A DNA stretch of 64,000 nt from Rhodanobacter sp. B05 (lineage in GTDB: Bacteria; Pseudomonadota; Gammaproteobacteria; Xanthomonadales; Rhodanobacteraceae), in NCBI RefSeq assembly GCF_002001085.1, contig NZ_MUNU01000004.1, positions 62,001-126,000 of the forward strand. The letters are read 5' to 3'. Position 1 is the first letter of the stretch. Each line of letters opens with the position of its first letter. Under the pieces are notes generated by a model. It did no database searches. It was given only the letters and a program-made list of their open reading frames with translations, and was not told the DNA's origin. This document shows positions 14,927-24,910 of this stretch, piece after piece. The position numbers and the translations under genes were made by a program.

Positions 14927-17629
14927 ATGCATCGTCTTGTCCGTCCGCTCCTGTTCACTGCGCTGGCCAGTTGCTGCGCCGCTGCGTTTGGTAATGCCAC
15001 CGACCACGCGCCGCAGGGTCGCCTGCCCGGCTGGGCGGTACCGCAGTCGTACCGGATCGCGTTCAAGGTCGATCCCGCCCGGCAGGATTTTTCCGGCACC
15101 ACCACGATCAAGGTCAAGCTGACCAAGGCTTCCGATCACCTCTGGCTGGACGGCAAGGAGCTGAAGGTGTCGAAGGTGACGATCACCGACGCCGCCGGCA
15201 AGCTGCATGACGGCGAATACGTCGACGTCGACCCCGCGGCCGGCGTGGTGCGGGTGGATTTCGGCAGTACGCTCCAGCCGCAGGAATTGAGCCTGAAGTT
15301 CGAATACAGCGCACCGCTGAATGCGCAGTTGCAGGGCCTGTACAAGGTCAGCGCCAGGGGCCAGCCGTATGCGATGACGCAGATGGAGCCGATCAGTGCG
15401 CGCTATGCGTTCCCCGGCTTCGACGAGCCCGGCTTCAAGACCCCGTTCGACATCAGCCTGACCATTCCGAGCAGCGAGGTCGGCATCGCCAATACCAGCC
15501 AGGTGAGCGACACGCCTGCCGGCCAGGGCTGGAAGACGCTGACCTTCGCGCAAACCTTGCCGCTGCCGACCTACCTGGTCGCCTTCGGCGTCGGTCCGTG
15601 GAGCATCGCCAACGCGCCGGACATCGCGCCGGATGCCTATCGTTCGAAACCGCTGCCGCTGCGCGGCGTGGCACCCGCCGGCCAGGCCCATCGCATGCAG
15701 CATGTGCTGAGCGAGACGCCGAGCATCATTCATGCGCTGGAGAACTACTACGGGTTCGGCTATCCGTGGGACAAGCTCGATCTGCTCGCCGCGCCGGATT
15801 TCTCCGCCGGCGCGATGGAGAACGCCGGCCTGGTCACGTTCCGCGACTGGCTGCTGCTGCTCGACAAGGATTCCCCCGCGCGCAACGTGCGCGGATCGTT
15901 CAACGTCACAGCGCATGAGTTGGCGCATCAGTGGACCGGCGACACGGTGACGCTCGAATGGTGGAACGACATCTGGCTCAACGAGGCGTTCGCCACCTGG
16001 ATGCAGCAGAAGGTCACCATGGAAGTGCATCCCGAATACCGCGCCGACCTTGATCGCGTGCGCGGTTCGGAAGGGGCGATGAACAGCGATGGGCTGGTCA
16101 GCGCGCGCAGCATCCGCCAGCCGATCACTGGCAACGGCGACATCCTCACCGCGTTCGACGGCATCACCTACCAGAAGGGTGCCGGCGTGATCGCGATGTT
16201 CGAGAACTATGTCGGCGACAAGACCTTCCAGAAGGGCATGCGTGCCTATATCCAGGCGCACAAGTTCGGCAACGCCACCGCCAGCGACCTGGTCGGTGCG
16301 ATCGCCACCGCGGCGGGCAAGGGCGAGGCGTTCAAGCATGCCTTCAACAGCTTCCTCGACCAGAGCGGCGTGCCGTATGTGCAGACGAAGCTGGTGCAGA
16401 AAGACGGCAAGACCGTGCTGCAGCTGAGCCAGAGCCGTTACCTGCCGCTGGGCAGCAAGGGCGATGCAAAACGCAGCTGGGGTGTGCCGGTGTGCGTGCG
16501 CTACGGCACGACCGCCAACGGCAAAGACAAAGCACAGTACAGCAAGGTCGCCTGCGAGATGCTCGACAAGGCCAGCGGCTCGATGGTGCTGGCCGGCGCC
16601 AGCACGCCGACCTGGATCATGCCCAACGCGAATGCCAGCGGCTATTACCGCTTCAGCCTGGACAAGCCGCAACTGGTCCGGCTCACCGCCGAGGTCGGCA
16701 AGCTCGGCGACGCCGAACAACTGGCCTATGCCGACGCCGTCGGTGCCAGCTTCCGTCGCGGCGATCTCGATGCCGGCGATGTGCTCGCCGCCTTCAAGCC
16801 GCTGACCGCGTCGAAGGTTCGCGACGTGGCCACCGCGCCACTGGGCCAGCTGGAATGGATCCATCAGCACGAGGCGCGCACCGATGCGCAGCGTGCCCGC
16901 CTCACTGCGTGGGTGAAGGATGCCTACCTGCCGCGCCTGCAACAGCTCGGCTACCAGCGCAAGGCTGGCGAATCCGAGGACGACTCGCTGTTGCGCAGCA
17001 CCCTGGCCAGTGCGCTCGCCTTCGATTTCAAGGTGCCCGAAGTACGCGCTGCCCTGCTCGAACAGGGTGAGGCGGTACTCAAGCCCACCGCCGATGGCAG
17101 CCTCGACTTCGCCGCTGCCGATCCCGACCTGCTCGGCGATGCGCTGGGCGTGGCGGTGCAGACGCAGGGAAAGCCCGCGGTCGATGCGTTGATCGGCGCG
17201 TTGCCGAAGACCACGGATGCGGCCTTGCGCAATGGCATCCTCGGCGGACTCGCCCGCGTGGAAGTTCCGACGCTGGCCACGCAGGTGCGCGACTTCGCGC
17301 TGGACAAGCAGGTCAAGGTCGGCGAGATGGGTTCGCTGCTGATGGGCGGTCGCGAGACCCGGGCGAGTCGTGATGCGATGTGGCAGTGGTTCACCGGCCA
17401 CTACAAGGAAGTGCTCGGCCGTACCGGCAGCTTCGCGGGTGGTTATCTGCCGCGCCTGGCCGCTGGCGGCGGTTGCTCCACACCCGAAGTCGAGCGGCTG
17501 CAGGCGTTCTTCAAGCCGCGCATGAACGATGCGGCAGGCATCGCGCGCGGACTCGCGCAGACGGGTGAATCAATCCAGCTGTGCGCGGCCTTGAAAGGGG
17601 CGCAGGATCCCGCAGCCATCCTGAAATAA
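14927..17629 (+). CDS. M1 family zinc aminopeptidase, exported
   Basis: 900-residue metallopeptidase (gluzincin, M1 family) that removes N-terminal residues from peptides. A signal peptide (HRLVRPLLFTALASCCAAAFG) suggests a periplasmic or envelope location, unlike cytoplasmic PepN. The N-terminal beta domain is followed by the exopeptidase motif GAMENAG (near residue 296) and the zinc site HELAHQW (near residue 330) with the third ligand in NEAFATW about 19 residues later. The C-terminal half is the ERAP1_C-like helical domain. The start is taken at 14927 after a GGGGG tract; an earlier ATG at 14894 would put residues before the signal peptide. Confidence 0.93.
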   Translation: MHRLVRPLLFTALASCCAAAFGNATDHAPQGRLPGWAVPQSYRIAFKVDPARQDFSGTTTIKVKLTKASDHLWLDGKELKVSKVTITDAAGKLHDGEYVDVDPAAGVVRVDFGSTLQPQELSLKFEYSAPLNAQLQGLYKVSARGQPYAMTQMEPISARYAFPGFDEPGFKTPFDISLTIPSSEVGIANTSQVSDTPAGQGWKTLTFAQTLPLPTYLVAFGVGPWSIANAPDIAPDAYRSKPLPLRGVAPAGQAHRMQHVLSETPSIIHALENYYGFGYPWDKLDLLAAPDFSAGAMENAGLVTFRDWLLLLDKDSPARNVRGSFNVTAHELAHQWTGDTVTLEWWNDIWLNEAFATWMQQKVTMEVHPEYRADLDRVRGSEGAMNSDGLVSARSIRQPITGNGDILTAFDGITYQKGAGVIAMFENYVGDKTFQKGMRAYIQAHKFGNATASDLVGAIATAAGKGEAFKHAFNSFLDQSGVPYVQTKLVQKDGKTVLQLSQSRYLPLGSKGDAKRSWGVPVCVRYGTTANGKDKAQYSKVACEMLDKASGSMVLAGASTPTWIMPNANASGYYRFSLDKPQLVRLTAEVGKLGDAEQLAYADAVGASFRRGDLDAGDVLAAFKPLTASKVRDVATAPLGQLEWIHQHEARTDAQRARLTAWVKDAYLPRLQQLGYQRKAGESEDDSLLRSTLASALAFDFKVPEVRAALLEQGEAVLKPTADGSLDFAAADPDLLGDALGVAVQTQGKPAVDALIGALPKTTDAALRNGILGGLARVEVPTLATQVRDFALDKQVKVGEMGSLLMGGRETRASRDAMWQWFTGHYKEVLGRTGSFAGGYLPRLAAGGGCSTPEVERLQAFFKPRMNDAAGIARGLAQTGESIQLCAALKGAQDPAAILK

Positions 17630-18108
17630 GCGCTGCCGCATCGGCGGGGTGCATATGGCGTGTCAGTCGTCCGGCTGGCGCGCCATATTTTCCTTGATCA
17701 TCGCCGATCCTGTTCCGGGGCCTTCCTCGCAGGCGCCTGATGAACGTCACCGCATCATCGAGCACCGGCGCCTTGCCGCGGAACGGTCGCGACATGGCCA
17801 GCAGGATCGCGGCGTGGCCGATGTCCGGATACATTTTCACTTCGACCGGCTCGCCCATGCGCTGCATCGTGGCGGCGAGTGAGCGGAGGTGGGCTTCGGG
17901 GTTGCGAACATGCGCTCTCCTGGCGGGGCGACTGAAGGTGATGTGCGGGCCTTGACCCCATTCCGCCGCGTGCTGCGTTGAATGGGGAGTGCAGCATGCG
18001 CATCGATAGATACGTGTTACAGCCGCCAGAAAATGCAGGCCGCTTCGTGTGCCTGACGTGTTCCACTTACACTGCGCCGGCCGACCGGCATACATGGGGG
18101 AGAGCGGC
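17630..18108. other. intergenic region with a gene remnant
   Basis: 479 bp without an intact gene. It holds the hydrolase fragment described at 17727-17906 on the minus strand and the leader of the large membrane protein gene. No terminator or operator was recognised in the rest. Confidence 0.6.
17727..17906 (-). pseudogene. C-terminal remnant of an alpha/beta-hydrolase (esterase/lipase)
   Basis: A 60-codon stretch on the minus strand reads RNPEAHLRSLAATMQRMGEP, then VEVKMYPDIGHAAILLAMSR and PFRGKAPVLDDAVTFIRRLR. This is recognisable as the end of an alpha/beta-hydrolase of the esterase/BD-FAE kind: substrate helix, VYPGxGH with the catalytic His, and the DDAVTFI helix. The upstream part of the frame (to 18254) and the downstream part (to 17511) show no family similarity and there is no nucleophile GxSxG, so only the tail of the gene survives. 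Confidence 0.6.
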
Positions 18109-21100
18109 ATGCTTCGTCGATGGTGCACCTTGCTGGGCCTGGGACTGTTGCTGGCCGCGCCGCTGCTGGCGCAGGACATACCGCCGCCGCTGCGCGACTG
18201 GCAGGGCTGGGTGCTGCACGACGTGCCGCGGCATGCTTGCCCGTTCCTGGCCAACCAGGCGCCGGGTTCGGACAGCTACCGTTGCGCCTGGCCCGGCCGG
18301 CTCGTGCTCGATGCGGACAAGGACGGCGGCCGCTTCAGTCTGGACGTGCATGTGGATGCGCCGAGCTGGGTGGCCTTGCCGGGCGACAATCGCCATTGGC
18401 CGCAGCAGGTGAGCCTGGGCAAGCAGCCGGCCACGGTGCTGCTGCATGACGACGCGCCGATGCTGTGGCTGGCCGCGGGTGACTACCAGATTCACGGCCA
18501 GCTGCCGTGGACATCCCGTCCCGCCGATCTGCGCGTGCCGGACACGATCGGTCTGGTGAAGCTCAGTGTCGACGGCGTCGCGGTCACGCGGATCGAGCGT
18601 GACGGCCAGCAACTCACGTTGGGCGAGGCCGCCAGCGCGCAACGCGCGGCGGATGCACTCTCGCTGCGTGTCTATCGTCGCCTGGGCGATGGCCTGCCGG
18701 CCACGCTGGAGACGCAGCTTCAGTTCAATGTCACCGGCAGCGCACGCGAACAGCTGCTGGGTCCTGCCTTGCCGAAGGGTTTCGTGGCGACCGCGCTGAG
18801 CGGCGATCTGCCGGCGCGGCTGGAGAACGATGGCCATTTGCGCGTGCAACTGTGCCCGGGCCGCTGGACGCTCACCCTGCTGGCGCGCAGCGTCGCGCCG
18901 CTGCAGAAGGTCGGCGTGAGTTTGCCGCCCGCGCCGTGGCCGAAGCAGGAAGTGTGGAGCTATGCCGACGACAACGCGCTGCGTGGCACGCGCATCGAAG
19001 GCAACGCCGTCGACGCCGCGCAGGCCGGGGTGCCGGACGACTGGGCCAGCTTGCCGGCCTATGTGCTGGACGACCGTAGCGGACTGCGCGTGGAGCAGGG
19101 CAATCGCGGCAACGAGGGCGGCCAGGGCGACGCGCTGCATCTGCGGCGGGAGATGTGGCTGGACTTCGACGGTCGCAGCTTCAGTGTTTCCGATCAGCTG
19201 AGCGGCGAGCTGCGCCATCACCAGCGGCTCGATGTTGGCGCACCGTGGCAGTTGCAGCGCGCCTCGGAAAACGGCGATCCGCTGCTGGTCACCCGGGATG
19301 CCAAGGGTCAGGCGGGGGTCGAGCTGCGTGACCGCCGCATCGATGTCTCCGCCGGCCTGCGACTGCCGGCACATGCCGGTGCGGTGGCCAGTTCCGGCTG
19401 GCAACTGCCGCTGGACGGCATCGAGGCCACCGTGCACCTGCCGCACGGTTATCGCCTGCTGGGGGCGATCGGCGCGGATCGTTCGAACGATACCTGGGCA
19501 GCGCAATGGAGCCTGCTCGACCTGTTCGTGGTGGCGCTGATCGCGCTGCTGGCCGGACGGCTGCTGGGCTGGCCGTGGGCACTGCTGGCGGCCGGCTATC
19601 TGGCGCTGGCCCAGCACGAGGCGATGGCGCCACTGTGGACGCTGGCACTCGCGCTGGCGTTCGCCTTGCTGCTGCGCGCCTTGCCCGAGGGTCGCCTGCG
19701 CACGTTCGCACGCGGTGGCGCGCTGGCACTGTTCGCCCTGGCAGCGCTGTGGGCGCTGCCGTTCACCGCCGCGCAATTGCAGTACGCGTTGCATCCGCAA
19801 CTGGAGCAGGGTTCGACGGCGCGTGCTGTTTCCGTGGCCTTCGTGCCGCCAGGGCAGGACATGGACAAGGCCCGGGCAGGCATGCCGGCACCGCCGCCGC
19901 CACCCTCGCCGCCGGCTCCCATACAGGAGATGAGCGCCAATGCCGTTTCCACGGGCGCTGGCGTCTTGCAGAGCGTGGTGGTTACCGGTTCCACCATCTC
20001 GGTCAGTCAGCTGGTCGGCGAAGATCAGGACAATCGCGCCGTGATCCAGGCCGGTGCCGGCAAGCCGCATTGGAACGAGGGCAACAACTATCGACTCGGC
20101 TGGTCCGGGCCGGTGACACCGCAGCAGACGACCCGACTGGTGATCGCGCCGGTCTGGCTGGTGCGAATGATGCGGGTGTTGATGGTCGGTCTGCTGGTGA
20201 TCGTGCTGGGCCGGCTGGCGATGAATCTGGTGCGGCCGCTGCGCGGGCGCTGGATGCCCACGCGTGGTGCCGGCGTGGTCGGGGCTGCCTTGCTGGCGAT
20301 CGCCCTGATGCCTGCGGGCGTACGTGCCCAGGCGCTGCCCGACGCGCAGATGCTCAACCAGCTGCGCAACCGCCTCACCGAGGCACCGAAATGTGCGCCG
20401 CAATGCGCCGAGGTGGCGCAGGCGCAACTGCGGGTCAGCGGTGCGGTGCTCGACGTGGAGCTGGAAACGCATGCCGGCGCCGCGGTCGCCTTGCCCTTGC
20501 CGGCGCCCGACGAGGCGATGCCACTGATCGACGTCAGCCTCGATGGCCAGGCCAGCCCCGCACTGCTGCGCAGCGACGATCGACTTTTGCTGCGCGTCGA
20601 TCGCGGCGTGCACCGGGTCAGCCTGCATTACCGCCTGGACGCCGTGGAAAGCGCGGCACTTCATTTCGCCTTGCCGCCTCAACGCATCGACTTCAGCGGT
20701 TCGGGCTGGTCGCTCGAAGGTGTCGATGGCGATCGGCTGCTCGGCGACAGCGTGACCCTGCGCCGCGTGCAGACGGCGGCCGACGGGAAACAGTTGCCGA
20801 CCGTGCAGAGTTTTCCGCCGTATGTGCGCCTCACCCGCAGCATCGGTTTCGGGCTGGACTGGATCGTGCTGAACCGGGTCGAGCGCATCGCGCCGCAGAC
20901 CGGGGGATTCAGCATCAGCCTGCCCTTGCTGCCGGGCGAGCATCCGAAGGGCGAGGGCGTGCTGGTCAAGGACGGCCGGATCAACGTCACCTTCAAGGCC
21001 GGTGAATCGGTGGTCACATGGAGCAGCCAGCTCGATCGTTCCGCGCAGATCATCTTGCAGGCGCCGCCCTTGAACGAACGTGCCGAGGTGTGGGAAGTGG

Positions 21101-22203
21101 GCGCCGCACCGATGTGGCATGTCGATGCCACCGGTGTACCGACAAGCGCCAGCGATGACGGTTTGCGTTTCGATCCGTTGCCGGGCGAAAAGCTGCAGCT
21201 GGCGATCACGCGGCCGGTGGCGATTGCCGGCGACAGCCTGGCCATCGACAGCGTGCGGCTGGACAGCGGCATCGGCGAGCGCGCCGGCGATCTGCAGCTG
21301 AACGTGCATGCACGCAGCACACGCGGCGGCGAGCATGCCATCGACGTGCCGCCCGGCAGCGAGTTGCTCGATGCCAAGCGCGACAACCAGGCGATCAACC
21401 TGGCCATACGCGATGGCAGGATCAGCCTGCCGTTGCTGCCCGGCGAACACGACTACGCCCTGCATCTGCGCGAGCCGCAGGGCGTGGCCGCGCGCGTGCG
21501 CACGCCAGCGCTGGACCTGCATGCACCGGTGGCGAACATCGACCTCGCCGTGCACCTGCCACAGGATCGCTGGGTGCTGTGGACCTGGGGGCCGACCGAC
21601 GGCCCGGCCGTGCTGTACTGGTCGCAACTGCTGGTACTGCTGTTCGCCGCGTGGCTGCTGGCGCGGTACGCACCCACGCCGCTGCGTTTGCGTCACTGGT
21701 TGCTGCTCGGGCTGGGGTTCTCCGCGTTTGCATGGACGGCGTATGCGCTGGTGGTGATGTGGTTGATCGCGCTGGGCCTGCGTGCGCGCATGCGTGCGCC
21801 CGAGCAGATGCCAGGCGTGCGTTTCGACCTGCTGCAGCTGGGACTGGTGGCGTTGACCGTGCTGGCGCTGGGTGTGCTGATCGGCGCCATCCCGCAGGGT
21901 TTGCTCGGGCTGCCGGACATGCATGTGGCAGGCAACGGATCGAGTGCTGGCACCCTCCGCTGGTTCTCCGACCGCAGCAGCGGCGCGCTGCCGTCGGCCG
22001 GCGTGCTGAGCCTGCCGCTGTGGGTGTACAAGGTCGCCATGCTGGCGTGGGCGCTGTGGCTGGCGAATGCCCTGATCGGCTGGCTGCGCTGGGCCTTCGA
22101 TGCCTGGACGCACGGCGGCTACTGGCGCAAGCGTCAGCCGAAGGTGGGCGTGGCGCCGCCGCAGCTGCCGCCCTCGGCAAACGGGTCGGGCGCCGATGTC
22201 TGA
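18109..22203 (+). CDS. large multi-domain membrane protein of unknown function
   Basis: 1364-residue protein that I cannot assign to a family. A signal peptide ([20 protein letters not shown]) is followed by about 440 residues of beta-rich periplasmic-type sequence, a cluster of helices at about 465-585, a Pro-rich linker near residue 594 and a motif [11 protein letters not shown] near 622 that resembles the first strand of TonB-dependent receptor plugs. Further helices lie at about 686-740; the second of them, ending [11 protein letters not shown], resembles an internal signal sequence. A second beta-rich region of about 420 residues follows, then four or five helices at 1168-1330. The two halves look alike in plan, suggesting duplication. 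ATG 18109 follows GGGGGAGAG. The stop overlaps prmC by 8 nt. Confidence 0.8.
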   Translation: MLRRWCTLLGLGLLLAAPLLAQDIPPPLRDWQGWVLHDVPRHACPFLANQAPGSDSYRCAWPGRLVLDADKDGGRFSLDVHVDAPSWVALPGDNRHWPQQVSLGKQPATVLLHDDAPMLWLAAGDYQIHGQLPWTSRPADLRVPDTIGLVKLSVDGVAVTRIERDGQQLTLGEAASAQRAADALSLRVYRRLGDGLPATLETQLQFNVTGSAREQLLGPALPKGFVATALSGDLPARLENDGHLRVQLCPGRWTLTLLARSVAPLQKVGVSLPPAPWPKQEVWSYADDNALRGTRIEGNAVDAAQAGVPDDWASLPAYVLDDRSGLRVEQGNRGNEGGQGDALHLRREMWLDFDGRSFSVSDQLSGELRHHQRLDVGAPWQLQRASENGDPLLVTRDAKGQAGVELRDRRIDVSAGLRLPAHAGAVASSGWQLPLDGIEATVHLPHGYRLLGAIGADRSNDTWAAQWSLLDLFVVALIALLAGRLLGWPWALLAAGYLALAQHEAMAPLWTLALALAFALLLRALPEGRLRTFARGGALALFALAALWALPFTAAQLQYALHPQLEQGSTARAVSVAFVPPGQDMDKARAGMPAPPPPPSPPAPIQEMSANAVSTGAGVLQSVVVTGSTISVSQLVGEDQDNRAVIQAGAGKPHWNEGNNYRLGWSGPVTPQQTTRLVIAPVWLVRMMRVLMVGLLVIVLGRLAMNLVRPLRGRWMPTRGAGVVGAALLAIALMPAGVRAQALPDAQMLNQLRNRLTEAPKCAPQCAEVAQAQLRVSGAVLDVELETHAGAAVALPLPAPDEAMPLIDVSLDGQASPALLRSDDRLLLRVDRGVHRVSLHYRLDAVESAALHFALPPQRIDFSGSGWSLEGVDGDRLLGDSVTLRRVQTAADGKQLPTVQSFPPYVRLTRSIGFGLDWIVLNRVERIAPQTGGFSISLPLLPGEHPKGEGVLVKDGRINVTFKAGESVVTWSSQLDRSAQIILQAPPLNERAEVWEVGAAPMWHVDATGVPTSASDDGLRFDPLPGEKLQLAITRPVAIAGDSLAIDSVRLDSGIGERAGDLQLNVHARSTRGGEHAIDVPPGSELLDAKRDNQAINLAIRDGRISLPLLPGEHDYALHLREPQGVAARVRTPALDLHAPVANIDLAVHLPQDRWVLWTWGPTDGPAVLYWSQLLVLLFAAWLLARYAPTPLRLRHWLLLGLGFSAFAWTAYALVVMWLIALGLRARMRAPEQMPGVRFDLLQLGLVALTVLALGVLIGAIPQGLLGLPDMHVAGNGSSAGTLRWFSDRSSGALPSAGVLSLPLWVYKVAMLAWALWLANALIGWLRWAFDAWTHGGYWRKRQPKVGVAPPQLPPSANGSGADV

Positions 22204-23023
22204 TGTGCGTGATGCGCTGGCGGCGGCGACGCGACGGCTCGGTGAGCGCGCCGATGCCGAGCTGTTGCTGCTGCACGTGCTGCACAAGCCGCGCAGCTGG
22301 CTGTTCACGCATGCGGACGACACGCTGGACGTGGATGCCGAGTCGGCCTACGACGCCTTGCTGGATCGTCGCGAGGCGGGCGAACCGGTTGCCTATATCA
22401 CCGGTCGCCGTGGCTTCTGGACGCTGGAGCTGGAGGTGACCCCGGCCACGCTGATCCCGCGCCCGGAGACCGAACTGCTGGTCGAACTGGTGCTGCAACG
22501 CCTGCCACCCGACTTCAGCGGCAGGGTGGCCGATCTGGGCACGGGCAGCGGCGCGATCGCGCTGGCCATCGCGCGCGAGCGGCCGCGTGCGCAGGTGGTC
22601 GCCACCGACGCCAGCATCGCGGCACTCGAAGTCGCCAAGCGCAATGCGCAGCGTCATGCGATCGGCAACGTCGATTTCGTGCACGGCGACTGGCTGCTGC
22701 CGCTGGCCGGAAAGCGCTTCGAGCTGATCGCCTCCAACCCGCCGTATATCGAAGCGGCCGACCCGCATCTGGCGCGCGGGGACCTGCGCTTCGAGCCGGC
22801 CTCCGCACTGGCTTCCGGCAGCGACGGTCTGGACGATATCCGTCGCATCGTCGACGGTGCACGCCGTCACCTCGATCCTTCCGGCTGGCTGCTGCTCGAG
22901 CACGGCTGGAACCAGGGCGCGGCGGTGCGTGCCTTGCTGCTGCACGCCGGCTACATGCAGATATTCACGGTGCAGGATATCGAGCGACGCGATCGCGTCA
23001 GCGGAGGCCGCGTGGCCGGTTGA
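22196..23023 (+). CDS. prmC: peptide chain release factor N5-glutamine methyltransferase PrmC
   Basis: 275-residue cytoplasmic enzyme that methylates the Gln of the GGQ motif in RF1 and RF2. The helical N-terminal domain ([43 protein letters not shown]) leads into the Rossmann core with the SAM loop [16 protein letters not shown] and the substrate-binding [12 protein letters not shown]. The C-terminal [18 protein letters not shown] is also characteristic. It overlaps the preceding large membrane-protein gene by 8 nt, so translation is probably coupled. In many bacteria prmC follows prfA; here the context is different. Confidence 0.93.
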   Translation: MSDVRDALAAATRRLGERADAELLLLHVLHKPRSWLFTHADDTLDVDAESAYDALLDRREAGEPVAYITGRRGFWTLELEVTPATLIPRPETELLVELVLQRLPPDFSGRVADLGTGSGAIALAIARERPRAQVVATDASIAALEVAKRNAQRHAIGNVDFVHGDWLLPLAGKRFELIASNPPYIEAADPHLARGDLRFEPASALASGSDGLDDIRRIVDGARRHLDPSGWLLLEHGWNQGAAVRALLLHAGYMQIFTVQDIERRDRVSGGRVAG

Positions 23024-23136
23024 TGGCCGAGCAGACTGTGGACCGGGTCCGTGGCGCATAAACGACGTGATGTACCGCAACGTCCGATCGCAAATTGCCG
23101 GGACCGTTGTCCGAACAACCCGGCGAGGGTGATGTC

Positions 23137-24738
23137 CTACAGGTTCTGGTAATTCGGCCCGGAGCCACCCTCGGGCGTGACCCAGGTGATGATCTCGTAC
23201 GGGTCCTTGATGTCGCAGGTCTTGCAGTGCACGCAGTTGGCGGCATTGATCTGCAGGCGTTTGCCGGCGCCATCGTCGACGATCTCGTAGACGTTGGCGG
23301 GGCAGAAGCGGGTGCACGGGTTGCCGTATTCGGTGGTGCACTGGTCGATGCAGATGCTGGTGTCGGCCACGTGCAGATGGATCGGCTGGTCCTCGTCGTG
23401 TTCGGTGGCGGCGAAGTAGACGCCGGCGAGGCGGTCGCGCGGCGGCAGCGTGCGCTGCACGTAGTCGCGCTTCGGTTCCTCGCATTCGCTCAGCTTGTGC
23501 AGACTCGACCAGTCGGCCTTGTTCTTCAGCGTCCATGGCGACAGGCCGGCCGTGACGGTTTCCCAGGCGGCGTTGAACAGGCCGAACCACAGTCCCTTCT
23601 TGAAGGCGGGCTTGATGTTGCGCACCTTCTTCAGCTCGGCCATCACGTCCGAGCCGCGCAGCTTCGCATCGAAGCCGGCCGGGTCCAGCGCATTCGCCGT
23701 CAGGTGCTCGGCGGCAAGCATGCCGCTCTTGATCGCCTGGTGGGTGCCCTTGACCTTGGGCACGTTGAGCAGGCCGGCGGTGTCGCCGATCAGCAGCGCA
23801 CCGGGCATCTCGCACTTCGGCAACGACTGGTAGCCGCCGGTGACGATCGCGCGTGCACCGGCCGAGAGGATCGTGCCGTCCTCCAGCAGCGGCTTGACCA
23901 TCGGATGGTTCTTCCATTGCTGGAAGGCCTCCCACGGCTTGTAGTCGGGATCGCTGTAGTCGAGCCCGCTGATATAGCCGAGCGCGATGCGATCGCCATC
24001 CAGGTGGTACATGAAGCTGCCGCCATAAGTATGCGTATCGGCTGGCCAGCCGAAGCTGTGCACGATCCGGCCCGGCGTGACCCGGCCGGGCGGCAGTTGC
24101 CACAGTTCCTTGATGCCGATCGAATAGCCCTGCGGATCGCAGTCGGCATCGAGCTTGAAGCGTTTGACCAATTGCTTGGTCAGGCTGCCGCGCGCGCCTT
24201 CGGCGAGCACGGTGACCTTCGCCTTGATGTCGATGCCTTCGGTATAGCCGGGTTTGTGCGAGCCGTCCTTCGCCACGCCCATGTCGCCGATGCGCACGCC
24301 GGCGACCGAGCCATCCTCGTTGTGGATGGTGTCGGCGGCGGCGAAGCCGGGGAACACGTCCACGCCCAGCGCTTCGGCCTGCGGCGCCATCCAGGCGCAC
24401 ATCGCGCCCAGCGAGACGATGAAATTGCCGTGGTTCTTCATCCCTGGCGGCACCGGCAGCTTGCGCCCGCCGGTCTTGTTGAGCAGCCAGAATTCATCCT
24501 CGCCCGCGGGCACGCAGATCGGCGGTGGCGCGTCGCGCCAGCCCGGCAGCAGGGCGTCCAGCGGTTGCGGTTCGATCACCGCACCGGACAGGATCTGTGC
24601 GCCGATCGTCGAGGCCTTCTCGATGACGCACACGCTGACGTCCGGCTTGAGCTGCTTCAGGCGGATCGCGAACGACAGGCCGGATGGGCCGGCGCCGACC
24701 ACGACGACATCGTATTCCATGGTTTCGCGTTCGCTCAT
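23137..24738 (-). CDS. electron transfer flavoprotein-ubiquinone oxidoreductase
   Basis: 533-residue membrane-associated ETF-QO, which passes electrons from ETF (fatty acid and amino acid dehydrogenases) to ubiquinone. The FAD site is at the N-terminus (VVVVGAGPSGLSFAIRL), the second FAD segment is PGALLIGDTAGLLNVPKVKG, and the C-terminal 4Fe-4S ferredoxin domain shows CIDQCTTEYGNPCTRFCP and CVHCKTCDIKDP. Length and order match the family. The start at 24738 has GAGGAAGG upstream. It is convergent with prmC and divergent from the amidase gene. The fadE gene at 52671 encodes a likely source of electrons. Confidence 0.95.
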   Translation of the reverse strand: MSERETMEYDVVVVGAGPSGLSFAIRLKQLKPDVSVCVIEKASTIGAQILSGAVIEPQPLDALLPGWRDAPPPICVPAGEDEFWLLNKTGGRKLPVPPGMKNHGNFIVSLGAMCAWMAPQAEALGVDVFPGFAAADTIHNEDGSVAGVRIGDMGVAKDGSHKPGYTEGIDIKAKVTVLAEGARGSLTKQLVKRFKLDADCDPQGYSIGIKELWQLPPGRVTPGRIVHSFGWPADTHTYGGSFMYHLDGDRIALGYISGLDYSDPDYKPWEAFQQWKNHPMVKPLLEDGTILSAGARAIVTGGYQSLPKCEMPGALLIGDTAGLLNVPKVKGTHQAIKSGMLAAEHLTANALDPAGFDAKLRGSDVMAELKKVRNIKPAFKKGLWFGLFNAAWETVTAGLSPWTLKNKADWSSLHKLSECEEPKRDYVQRTLPPRDRLAGVYFAATEHDEDQPIHLHVADTSICIDQCTTEYGNPCTRFCPANVYEIVDDGAGKRLQINAANCVHCKTCDIKDPYEIITWVTPEGGSGPNYQNL

Positions 24739-24910
24739 GGCGGCCTTCCTCGGGTGGTACGGTGAACGGCATGCTCGGCGCGTAATCGACGCACGATACC
24801 CTGCCGCATTGTCCGGGTTCGCGCCGCGCGGGGCAACGCGTGCTGCGTCACGGCTTGCAATCGTTGCCGGTGGCGCGGCGATAATCGAAGCCGATTTGCA
24901 AGGAGATTTC

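Noticed and set aside
14651-17401. 916-codon open frame on the minus strand
   Set aside because: It is the complement of the M1 aminopeptidase gene, is rich in Arg/His/Gln/Ala as expected for antisense frames in GC-rich DNA, and has no family resemblance.
18067-22323. 1418-codon open frame on the minus strand
   Set aside because: It lies opposite the large membrane protein gene, whose plus frame has a signal peptide, membrane helices, a ribosome site and coupling to prmC. The antisense translation is low-complexity Gln/His/Arg.
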